Origin: a virus
Direction: 5' to 3' (one strand)
IMG/VR virus record: IMGVR_UViG_3300044614_001342
Location: 1 to 30,327 of that record
DNA length: 30,327 nucleotides
In this document: one piece after another, positions 21,701-29,200 of the stretch
Layout: each line of letters opens with the position of its first letter
Numbering within the stretch: the first letter of the stretch is position 1
Made by a program: the position numbers and the translations under genes
Notes under the pieces: model-generated
The model's input: only the letters and a program-made list of their open reading frames with translations
Database searches by the model: none
What the model was told of the DNA's origin: nothing

Positions 21701-24622
21701 GCTTTACGTGCTGTTCCAAATGTTTTGAATATTACAAGTGTTGGCATCGGCAGTACTCACTTATTTACTAGTAAAAATCAAAACGCAAAAGCATTAATTT
21801 TAATTGATAACGTAATTCAGTCACCAATTGTCGCTACTGCAATTACAACAACTCTTGCATCTAACGTTCAAGTGTTTGATGACTCAATATCATTCTCCGG
21901 AATTACTTCATTCTTCGGTGGAGATATGATTAAAATTGGTGACGAAATTATGAAAGTGACAGGTGTAGGCATTGGAAGTACCAATGTAGTATCTGTTGTC
22001 CGCCCTTGGATGGGAACTGGTATTGCAACTCATGCCATTGGAGCATTAATAACTAAAATTCAAGGCAATTATAATATTATTGATAATAGTATTAGTTTTT
22101 CGGCACCTCCATACGGCAATGTTCCTATTGAAAATCCAGACAAATTTGACGAAACTGACTATACCGGAATTTCCACAAGTTCTACATTTGGTGGTAGAGT
22201 ATTCTTAAGATCTGGAGTTGAAAATTCTATCAATGAAACCTACAGTAAAAATTATATTTTTGATGATATATCAGATAGATTTGATGGATTCACTTCTGAG
22301 TTTAGATTGACTTCGCAGAAGAATAATATTGCTGGGTTCTCTACAAGCAATTCGGTTCTGCTAATTAATAGTATCTTCCAACTACCTTCACGTCCAGGGG
22401 CTATTAGTGTAATTGGTGGATACGATCTTTCTGAAACCAGTGGTATCAGTAGTGTTACTTTTGTAGGAACCGCAACTTCAAATACATCAGATATTAATGC
22501 ATCCAATCTTCCTAGAGGAGGAATTATAGTTTCTGTTGGATCTACTAAGGGATTTGGATATCAACCATTAGTTTCTGCTGGTGGAACCGCAGTAGTTTCT
22601 ATTGCAGGTACAATTCAATCCATTAGTATTGGAAACAGTGGTTCTGGATATAGAAGTGGTTATCAAGTTGTAAATGTTGGTGTCGGCACTTCAAGTCTAT
22701 ATGATCCAAATATCCAATTTATTGGTACTGCAGCAGTAAGTGGTGGCCGCATTGTAAGTGTTGCTGTTACAAATCCAGGAACTGGATATACATCCACTAA
22801 CCCACCATATGTATTCTTCGATGCTCCACTTTCTTATAGTAATATTCCATTGATTTACAGTTCAGAGTCAAAATCTGGAGTGGGAACCGAAGCAGTTGTT
22901 GATATTGTCGTGGGACAAGGATCAAGTGTAATTAGTTTTGAAATTAAGAATTACGGTTATGCATATCAACCAGGAGAAATTCTTACTGTACCAATTACTG
23001 GTGTTGTAGGAATTCCTACTAATTCAACATTAACTTTTGATGAATTCCAGATCAGTATTGAAAGAACTTATAATGATGAGTTTTCTGGATGGACTATTGG
23101 AGATCTTCAGGTATTAGATCCTATTGACTCTTTATTTGATGGTGAAAGAATAGAGTTTCCTATCAAGATCAATGGAAATCAAACTACTATTAGATCAAAA
23201 ATTGGATCAAATATTGATGTGGAATCAACATTATTGATCTTTATCAATGATGTTCTGCAAGTTCCAGGAGAAAGTTATATTTTCAAAGGAGGAAGTATAA
23301 TTACATTCACAGAACCACCTAAGGAAACTGATACATCAAAACTATTATTTTATAGGGGAACTGGTGATGTTGATACTAGTTTTACTGATATTCTAGAAAC
23401 AGTTAAACCAGGAGATACTCTTCAGATTAATTCTGACGATTCATTATACAAACAAACAAAGAGATCTGTAAATGAAATTGTATCTTCAGACATCGTAAGA
23501 ACAAATGTATATTCTGGAACTGGTATTTCTAATGATGTTAATTTACTGAGACCGGTGACTTGGTGTAAGCAAATGACTGATCTTGTAATTGATGAGGTCA
23601 GTGTGACTAAAGATAGAGTTCAATATGAACCTTATATTTACCCAGTAACCAATATCATACAAAATGTCACATCATCTTCAACTGAAATATTTGTAGAAAG
23701 CGTCAAAACTTTCTTTGATAGTGCTGATGAATATATTCAAAATGGAACTGCAGAAAAACCTCAGAAAAAGGTCTTAATTGTATCTCAGGATGAACTTGTT
23801 GGTGCAGCTGCATCTGCCGTTGTTTCGGTTGGTGGATCAATAACATCAATTAGCATCATTGGTGGTGGTGTTGGATATACTACTGCACCATCAGTTTCTA
23901 TCTCATCTCCTGTTGGAATCGGGACAACTTTTGCAACTGCTACTGCATCAATTACTGCAGGTGTAGTTACTAGCATTACCGTATCTTATTCTGGTTATGG
24001 ATATACTTCAACTAATCCACCTCAAGTTCTAATTGAATCACCAATACCAAAATATGAAGAGATAAGAGATGTAAGTTATAGTGGAGATTTTGGAATTATA
24101 ACAGGTATTTCTACAGTTACAACAGGAATTGCTTCAACGGGCATTACATTTGACTTGTTTGTTCCTCGGAATTCTTATCTAAGAGATCTTTCTATTAACC
24201 AAGTTGGTGTTGCAACTACTGGTATTAGTGGAATTCAAACTGGTTATTATTTTATTATTGATAATTCCAATGTCGGAAACGGAGTAACTTCACTTAACAG
24301 TGGTGGATCTGTAGTTGGTCTTGGATCAACATACCTAGATAACATTTACCAAGCAGTTGCAGTTTCAATTGCCCAGACTAGTGTTCCTGGCGTAGGAGTT
24401 ACTTATGTGACTCGAGTCACTGTAAGTGTTAGAAATTACAATGGATTAACTGGAATTGGACGTAGTTCTTATTTTGGAAATTATTCCTGGGGTAGATTAT
24501 CAAATCTCACTAGAACTGAACCAAACTCCTTTGGAATTTATAACAATGGTATTGCTGGTATTTCAACATCACCTACTGTAAGAAGATTCAATAAACTAAA
24601 GTATTCAAATTACACCTCATAA
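12704..24622 (+). CDS. Giant baseplate/virion structural protein, gp7 position, with YHYH-like insert
   Basis: One uninterrupted frame encodes 3972 aa, between gp6 and gp8, where T4 has gp7 (about 1030 aa). I call it a structural protein in the gp7 position without claiming homology. Residues 1-40 (LPDYVKEEFPLVSEFLSQYY) and 193-219 (SKGTAHSFEILFRTLYGKDV) look like a conserved head. Repeated modules follow: a YGFP...MIDNEIITY turn (82-117, again near 315-363 and 3073-3121); five HxxxTGDxVxY...YYVxxxDxxxIKL units (near 585, 813, 927, 1816, 2941); and many Gly-rich SGGxGYxxPP units (713-787, 1034-1141, 1412-1463, 3304-3436, 3712-3780). Residues 1229-1321 contain GWAYDGNPIYGPYGY and NGRFCITPEYPNGTYAYF, typical of the YHYH domain family. 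GIGTT/GVGST linkers are frequent. It is probably an elongated, mostly beta peripheral baseplate protein. Confidence 0.85.
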   Translation: MTESRIKISSIVENQLPDYVKEEFPLVSEFLSQYYQAIENQGSTLDILQNIDRYVKVDNLTNLTDSTQTTSDVSLFDTTINVESTYGFPDSYGLIMIDNEIITYKGKTATSFTECVRGFVGIEEYYNNDQLKFSDTNVETHSNGSVVENLSILFLKEFFNKVKTQVTPGFEDRSLNSEINQGLFIKQSNDFYSSKGTAHSFEILFRTLYGKDVEVILPRDFLIQPSDAQYRITKDLVVEAIEGDPSDLVNLTLYQDSIYNIPESRGTISNVEKIIRGDKEYYVISLDFGYDNLNETGLTLGDFTVHPRTRNIVDIASGSDTLTVDSTLGFPSSGVLVVNLENGTQLSVNYESKSSTQFHGCIGITQDISKNSELNLDIFAFGYADIEQTQIVKVRVTGVLSNVLLDSPTKYYDKGDLIKIRTLGKETDDFRANKWLFNISSTHNIKSVVELDSLNFKYRIDLFDQHLFYIGDSVTIVPPQAQPVSEVKGVISSIKNSTSIIVSTEQRLISFVPFQIRKNIVNVLSSNNLSLNKYTANVQNTYLDGINSVYVTSPSLPYYLNNSLIIRDKIVTFSGTFFGDTLSIPNHKFYTGDRIVYNPDDANNKLDLSSGKYFVRRVDLNTIKLSRSLSDLFNDSYVSVSGTVTNNVFYYEPFTFENLSAKTVQTQKLIRQIANPVTTNTRTITPAGFTGIFINGVELLNYKSNDYIYYGPITSVDVLSGGFNYDAINPPLMQVSDSVGSGATAYCIINGSLSRIDVIDGGINYLETPRVIITGGNGFGASAVANLESYDYSVSFNSNQSAGYVNLANNTIGFSSFHKLNSGDELIYQTNQQQGIGGITTNSSYFASIVDASTIKLHTKLSDAVTGINTINLSSPYGEGVHTLKSKFKKRKIRSLTVINTGSNYRNRRLSVDSVGISTANNSINIANHNFNNKDVVAYQTTGSAINGLNTSKYYYVRKIDNDNFRLFDQYTTDDKQLIDFYYETNQPVNLTSVGSGLHIFRDKPIQVQLIGSVGVTTFTNQTFDAELQLIFRGPVESVFVEDGGSGYGSEEILNYNRQPEFILKSGTGAEVRPVILNGSIAEVFVVSSGTGYNSPPDLFVESPGGYGAILTPVVDQGLLIEVKVISGGVGYGQSTTTIDVLSAGQEAKFNANIKSWNVNLVERNIDSEEIRDDDGIIAESLKEDFGLEYSHAYAPRNLRRSAFSEKFVSGEAIYVPDLNIQNGRETLSDAHSPIIGWAYDGNPIYGPYGYSTPSGGSPKLLKSGYSISLQDNRPSLNLYPEGFFVEDYEYIGDGDLDQSNGRFCITPEYPNGTYAYFATVSDIIETAGIFANYRKPTFPYAIGDYYHSTANSLNFSPLSNQDDFDLNTTGLLRNTTPYYLTSDNSSYEFIKNPNKIKEQNSKVTNVSSGAVTSIDIINSGDDYNVGDSILFNSSGTGGRGAKAYVSSIEGKEIVGISITTTEIDNVELIGNIGISSSQLDLKSGDFLTIQGKFPNDFSISQRIDVIGNKLILSSGIGSASYTGIVTYMSVYPPINASVNNLFYLGNEIIKILDTDFANSRVRILRNQNGTTGVSSYSPGYALTESSTKFIYNSAGLAVTFFDNRELYFNPVESVGLGTTSGVGIGLTLYFTNPGSGGTSIFVPTRTIYIPGHEIPTGTILLYRSNNGSPLSISTDGISSFNLTNNSIVYSARISEDLIGISTVLVGLGTTGTFVGVGSTNVGTLLYFTGIGTGVYHSLKLNPTKTVKADLSKNTVNVSTAETHGMLIGESISITASPQLSTSVSVYYNDYNRRLYINPLSFGAADVDIVSKTITLENHKLATGQSVIFRQTTPVGGLVDNKIYYVIYYGKNSIKLAESIYDASIDKVLNITSTGSGTISPINPQIFVTRNNTINFDLSDSSLSFTNNTVDYSAFDFKIYKNPNFTEEFNKTLNSSTFNVIKTGIIGIDTNASISLTLNDEFPDRLYYRLEPKNDDLLPQSKQEIIFDNQLVGAGEIVFVNSELSGSIVVSGVGSTTFVYTIPFAPDESSYNTSNGLFEYERFTGKGKIKTTTIESGGSKYKSLPSISEVLSTQGEDGLLYSNGDSIGSVSNVEIQDIGFSYPSDFTLRPSAKLPDILKLYTLSIFDRIGISSRGVNYVIPPDLVVIDGKTNQQLTDIDLSYELGDSEVKINKNVSGIYDINPIVLPVNNSNGIGINSITYNSTTKNVTVYLKPSFSDVESFPFAVGERILIEGVGVASSISTIKGYNSENYNYSLFTITSTDPNIGGSNGSITYNLSEYLSTGESPGIVSINGFVVPERYFPIFNISLKKLSFRTSEIISSNSASGIVQLWDFRNNNLKVATNNDFVVGEVIIGESSGASAVIDAVYSSDASYNVGSSSIVRNGWFKETGFLNTDTQRIQDSDYYQYFSYSLKSEISFDQWEDGVSTLNHTAGFKKFSDLVINSSSGFIGLSTTQDKSEFTGIADLYNVKSLHCFDDYDLVSENNITISNKQYSDRIKFNSKIIQDYIESIGNRVLKIDDISSQFNSNPRSTRFSEVDSFDIDEYRSKKYVIYISDRRFPTEKETLLVTLLHDNNIGYLNQYARVETGEDLGYFDFSVSGTEGSLLFYPNKFSVNNYSLEYTSFGIKDSIAGIGTQNLGNVVKIHSHTSNISVGNTTTTVVGIASTYRSSKVLVQIGATDKSYFEFNEITLLHNNQDVFFIDYGQLTTGNFSPYSSSGIGTYHAYLSGSNLNLDFILNSASSVEYNINSIVVSIANTSSTGIGSTAVGGSLLDSNYVSIASSTSPVSTNIAQHSTTYNSSYYVVCVEDTTNSNYQISEIVVTNHNTDSTITEYGIVESNGILGDFDSSISGTNVYLNFTPIPNIQCQIRVFKVHSGLDETEGVINFINSDIDSSYGLYQGTDIDIKREFDLTHNLLPIFQKEFNASQTNIVDVTNDLIYVPGHYFVTGEEVEYSYQGGPIGIATTTITGIGTTDKLPSSVYIVKVDDLNVKVSASASEALRAVPNVLNITSVGIGSTHLFTSKNQNAKALILIDNVIQSPIVATAITTTLASNVQVFDDSISFSGITSFFGGDMIKIGDEIMKVTGVGIGSTNVVSVVRPWMGTGIATHAIGALITKIQGNYNIIDNSISFSAPPYGNVPIENPDKFDETDYTGISTSSTFGGRVFLRSGVENSINETYSKNYIFDDISDRFDGFTSEFRLTSQKNNIAGFSTSNSVLLINSIFQLPSRPGAISVIGGYDLSETSGISSVTFVGTATSNTSDINASNLPRGGIIVSVGSTKGFGYQPLVSAGGTAVVSIAGTIQSISIGNSGSGYRSGYQVVNVGVGTSSLYDPNIQFIGTAAVSGGRIVSVAVTNPGTGYTSTNPPYVFFDAPLSYSNIPLIYSSESKSGVGTEAVVDIVVGQGSSVISFEIKNYGYAYQPGEILTVPITGVVGIPTNSTLTFDEFQISIERTYNDEFSGWTIGDLQVLDPIDSLFDGERIEFPIKINGNQTTIRSKIGSNIDVESTLLIFINDVLQVPGESYIFKGGSIITFTEPPKETDTSKLLFYRGTGDVDTSFTDILETVKPGDTLQINSDDSLYKQTKRSVNEIVSSDIVRTNVYSGTGISNDVNLLRPVTWCKQMTDLVIDEVSVTKDRVQYEPYIYPVTNIIQNVTSSSTEIFVESVKTFFDSADEYIQNGTAEKPQKKVLIVSQDELVGAAASAVVSVGGSITSISIIGGGVGYTTAPSVSISSPVGIGTTFATATASITAGVVTSITVSYSGYGYTSTNPPQVLIESPIPKYEEIRDVSYSGDFGIITGISTVTTGIASTGITFDLFVPRNSYLRDLSINQVGVATTGISGIQTGYYFIIDNSNVGNGVTSLNSGGSVVGLGSTYLDNIYQAVAVSIAQTSVPGVGVTYVTRVTVSVRNYNGLTGIGRSSYFGNYSWGRLSNLTRTEPNSFGIYNNGIAGISTSPTVRRFNKLKYSNYTS

Positions 24623-24625
24623 ATA
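24616..24625 (+). promoter_or_regulatory. Late promoter CTCATAAATA for gp8
   Basis: CTCATAAATA overlaps the stop codon of the giant gene and ends 18 bases before the gp8 ATG, the same spacing as at gp25. It would let gp8 and downstream genes be made independently of the 12-kb transcript upstream. Confidence 0.65.
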
Positions 24626-24643
24626 GATAAAAAACTCTGTAAA

Positions 24644-26197
24644 ATGTCTGCAATTATAACTGACCAATTAAGAATACTGAATGCGAAGAGTTTTGTTTCG
24701 GGAATAACAACCACCGATAATGCTTATTACTCTTTTATAGGATTACCTAACGCAACTGATTATTCTTCAACCTGGGATGTTACTCCTCCTGCACCTATTG
24801 ATAATTTTGATCAGGAGAATGACTATTACGATACTATGATTGCTTTGAAGAGAATTAGATCTGATGACGTAAGACAGATGATTAGGAAGGTTACCTGGTC
24901 ATCTGGAACAACTTATGATATGTATCGCCACGATATTAGTCGCAATAATACTTCAAAACCATCTGGAGCTACAAGTCTTTATTACGCAAATTATTACGTA
25001 TTGAATAGTGATTATCGAGTTTATATTTGCCTAGATAATGGAATAAGTCCAGAAACTCCAAGTGGAAGACCTTCACTGGATGAACCAACTTTCACTGATC
25101 TAGAACCAAGATCGGCAGGAAATAGTGGCGATGGATATATTTGGAAATATCTTTATACAATTAGACCTAGTGAAATTGTAAAATTTGATTCTACTGATTA
25201 CATACCCGTTCCTATTGACTGGGAAACGAGTGATAGGGACTCCGCAGTTAGAAATAATGCAACAACAAGCGGACAGTTGAAGGTTATAACAATCACTAAT
25301 CGTGGTGTTGGTGTTGGAACTGCAAACAGAGTTTATAGTAGAGTGCCAATTAGAGGTGATGGAACTGGAGCAGAAGCAACTATTCTAGTCAACAGTGAGT
25401 CAAAAGTAGAATCTATTACTATTTCAAATGGGGGATCTGGATATACTTATGGTTCAGTTGATTTAGAAACTGGTGGTGTACCCACCGGAACAACAAGACC
25501 TACTTTTGATATAATCATTCCACCAAAAGGAGGTCACGGAGCAGATATTTACAGAGAACTTGGTGCTTTTAATGTTTTAGTTTATTCTAGAATTGAAAAT
25601 GATGACCAAAATCCAGATTTTATAACTGGAAACCAAATCGCGAGAATTGGTTTAGTTGAAAACCCAGAAGCGTTCAATTCAACTAATATACTTGATGTAA
25701 ATAGGGCAAGTGCAGTATATGCTATTAAATTATCTGGTATAGCATATAGTACAACCACATTTGATGCAGATTCAAGAATTTTCCAAACAGTTGGAACAGG
25801 AATAACTGCAGTAGGAAGAGTTATCTCTTACAATCAAAATACTGGAGTTCTTAAATATTGGCAAGACAGAACCTTCGTTGGATTCAATACTAATGGAACT
25901 CAAAATAATTCTCCACAATATGGATTTAACTTGACTAGATTTACTGCTTCTCCATCTACTGGAGGAAGTGTTACGATTACTGGAGGTTCTTCGAATCTGG
26001 GAATTGATACTACGTTTACTGGCGTCACCACCACTATAAATAATAGAAATTATTATCTGGGACAGTCCTTCGCAAATGGAGTGTCCAATCCAGAAGTTAA
26101 AAAATACTCTGGAAACATTATTTACGTGGACAATAGACCATCAATAACCAGGTCTCAAAACCAAAAAGAAGATATAAAAGTTATTTTGCAATTCTAA
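24644..26197 (+). CDS. 8: Baseplate wedge protein gp8, extended form
   Basis: The 517-aa product is in the gp8 position and its first 190 residues fit the gp8 family: MSAIITDQLRILNAKSFVSG, VTPPAPIDNFDQENDYYDTM, ALKRIRSDDVRQMIRKVTWS, YYVLNSDYRVYICLDNGISP and GDGYIWKYLYTIRPSEIVKF. T4 gp8 is 334 aa. The extra length includes a Gly-rich SGGxGYxxG module near 250-300 (VESITISNGGSGYTYGSVDL, RPTFDIIIPPKGGHGADIYR), also abundant in the giant protein. gp8 dimers join the wedge at gp7 and gp6. It has its own late promoter. The ATG at 24644 has no Shine-Dalgarno sequence. It is followed after six bases by the next structural gene. Confidence 0.9.
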   Translation: MSAIITDQLRILNAKSFVSGITTTDNAYYSFIGLPNATDYSSTWDVTPPAPIDNFDQENDYYDTMIALKRIRSDDVRQMIRKVTWSSGTTYDMYRHDISRNNTSKPSGATSLYYANYYVLNSDYRVYICLDNGISPETPSGRPSLDEPTFTDLEPRSAGNSGDGYIWKYLYTIRPSEIVKFDSTDYIPVPIDWETSDRDSAVRNNATTSGQLKVITITNRGVGVGTANRVYSRVPIRGDGTGAEATILVNSESKVESITISNGGSGYTYGSVDLETGGVPTGTTRPTFDIIIPPKGGHGADIYRELGAFNVLVYSRIENDDQNPDFITGNQIARIGLVENPEAFNSTNILDVNRASAVYAIKLSGIAYSTTTFDADSRIFQTVGTGITAVGRVISYNQNTGVLKYWQDRTFVGFNTNGTQNNSPQYGFNLTRFTASPSTGGSVTITGGSSNLGIDTTFTGVTTTINNRNYYLGQSFANGVSNPEVKKYSGNIIYVDNRPSITRSQNQKEDIKVILQF

Positions 26198-26203
26198 AAA
26201 ATT

Positions 26204-29200
26204 ATGCCTCAAGAAACTAATCTCAATGTATCTCCATATTTTGATGATTTTGATGCGAATAAGAACTTTTATAAGGTTCTTTTTAAACCTGGACAACCAG
26301 TACAAGCAAGAGAACTAACCACTCTACAATCAATACTCCAAAATCAAATTGAAACCTTCGGAAATCATATTTTCAAAGAGGGTTCATTGGTAATTCCCGG
26401 TGGATTGAATTATATTCCTAACCTCATAGGAGTGCAAATTCAACCTACTTTTAATGGAGTATCTGTAGATAGTTACATTGATAATTTATTAAATCGGGAC
26501 ATTATAGGAGAAGATTCTGGTGCTAGAGCTAGGGTTGTAAGAATACTCAAAGCAGGAGAAGAGGGTAATCCATTTACCCTTTTGTATTGTACATTTAAAT
26601 CTGATGCAAATTCTTTCTTAAGTCAGGAAAATTTACTAACCGAGTCTGTAGTATCTCCAGGATTCTCTACATTAACTCAGATAAATTCAGGACAATCTTT
26701 CTGTACGACAATTGTAGAAAATCCAAATGTACTTGGTTCTGCTCTTATTGTAAATGAGGGAGTATATTTTATCCGTGGATATTTCATAAATGTACCAACT
26801 CAAAATATTATTTTAGATTGGAACAATAATTTTCCGTCTTATAGTGTTGGATTTGAAATATTTGAGGAAATTATTACCGCAGATGATGATTCCTCTTTAT
26901 ATGATAATGCAAGAGGATTTTCTAACTTTGCAGCTCCTGGTTCAGATAGATTCAAGATTACTGCAGTATTAGATAAAAGACAGATTACTGTTAATGAAAC
27001 CAATTCAGTAACCGATAAAAATTATGTTGAAATTTTTAGAGTTCTTGAAGGAGATCTTAAAAAATTAAATCGCAATGCTCAATATGATGAAATTGCAAAG
27101 GAATTTGCCAGAAGAACTTATGATGAATCTGGAGATTATTATGTAAGACCATTTACAATAGAAGTAAAAGAATCTTTAAATGATTTCCTAGGAAACGATG
27201 GTGCTTATTTTCCCGAGGAAATTACTTCTCAGGGACTAACACCAAGTGAAGACTTAGGTGTTTATAAAATATCTGCAGGTAAGGCATATATTCAAGGATA
27301 TGAAGTAGAAAATTTAGGAACTCAACTTTTAGATTTTGTAAAACCAAGAACTACAAAAGAACTTAGAAATCAATATATCAATTTTGCCAATGGTTCATCA
27401 TTTACTTTAAATCGTGTTTATGGAGCTCCTTCTTTAGAAATAGATGGTTCTTATATCGTAAGCCTCAGAGATTCTAGAGTTGGCGTATCTCAGACTACTG
27501 CTCCGGGGAAAGAAATTGGATTGGCAAGAGTTTATGATTTTGCTTTAGAATCTGGTCTTTATAATGAAAGTGTGGAGAATCTCAATGAATGGGATATTTC
27601 ATTGTATGATATTCAAATGTATAATGAATTTACATTGAATGAACCAACTACACTAACAATTCCAACTCATATTAAAGGAAAAGCAAGTGGAGCAACTGCG
27701 TTTTTACGATATGCAACATCTAACTCTGGAATTATCACTGCATACAATATTGAAGGAAACTTCCAAGTTGGAGAAAAGTTAATATTTGATGATAAAGAAA
27801 CTAATGCAAGAGTTTCAATAGCAGTAACTGAGTATGGGGTATCTGATGTAAGTTCTTTATATGGAATTGTTGGTACAGCATATACTTTTACTGGAGATGT
27901 TAAACCCATTGTTGTTGCAGATTTTGGTCCAGTTTCAATTAGTACCGCTTCTGTTGGAATTAGCACTGTACGCACAAGTAATCCAGATTTATTCTTTAAT
28001 GTAGCACTAAAGAAAAACGATATAGTAACATATAATGTTCCTGGAATTTCTACTTTTACATACTCACGGGTAGTATCAGTATCAGAAAAATCATTTACTA
28101 TTGCAGGAATTACCACCGTTGCCGGAATATGTGAAGGTGCGTTACCTTCATCTGCGGTTAATTTAAATAATATCTTCTTACTAAAGTCTCCGCTTAAAGA
28201 ATCATCAAATAACACTTTATTTACACCTCTACCCAAAGAAAATGTATCAACGGTAGATTTAACAGATTCATATCTGTTTATTAGAAGAGAGTTTGACGTA
28301 CAAATTTCGGCAAATGCAGTTACAATTTCTCCGACGGCATTAGAATCAACCGAGTTTTTCGTTCCATTTGATGAGGAAGACTATGTGTTAGTTAGGAAAG
28401 ATGGAGAATTAGAACCACTTTCTTCAGATAAGTTCTCATTTACTGATAATAATAGAGGGCTTTCAATATTTGGTCTTGGAACTAATAGTGATGCAAGACT
28501 CATAGCAACTATTCAAAGAGTTAAAATTAAGGCAAAACAAAAGAATAAGATTAAAATTTCAACTCTTACTCTAGATAAATCTTCAAATCCAGGTTCTGGA
28601 ATTGGCGCTACTACATTAAATGATGGATTAGTTTATGGAAATTATCCTTATGGAACAAGAGTTCAAGACTCCGAAATTTGTTTAAATTATCCGGATGTAA
28701 GTAAGATTTATGGGGTTTTTGAATCAAGTAATACTTCTGATCCTATTTTACCATCACTTTCATTAATTGATATTAATGGTGCAAATGGAACAGTTGATGA
28801 TTTAATTATTGGTGAGGAAATTTATGGATCTAATAGTCTTGCTGTGGGAAGATATGTAGGTAAAGTGAATTCAACCACAATAAATTATGTTTTGATTTCT
28901 GATAATACATTTTTGGAGGATGAAATAATTACCTTCAGAGAATCTGGAACAAGTGGAACTATTAATACTATAGAGATAAGTTCTAATGATATTTCGGACA
29001 ACTATACTTTTTCTCAAGGAACAAAAAATTACATTTATGATTATTCATCCTTACTATTAAATAAAGATAAACTTCCACCATCCAAAAAAATAACACTTGT
29101 TTTTGAAAGAGGAGAATATTCAGACTCTGATACCGGAGATCTGACTACTATAGATTCTTATGCTCAGTATGATTGGTGCGAAGTTCCATTTACAGATGGA

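Noticed and set aside
27667-28236. 189-codon minus-strand frame opposite the DUF4815-type gene
   Set aside because: It is a shadow of an AT-rich, Thr/Val/Ser-rich coding region, with no start signal or domain.
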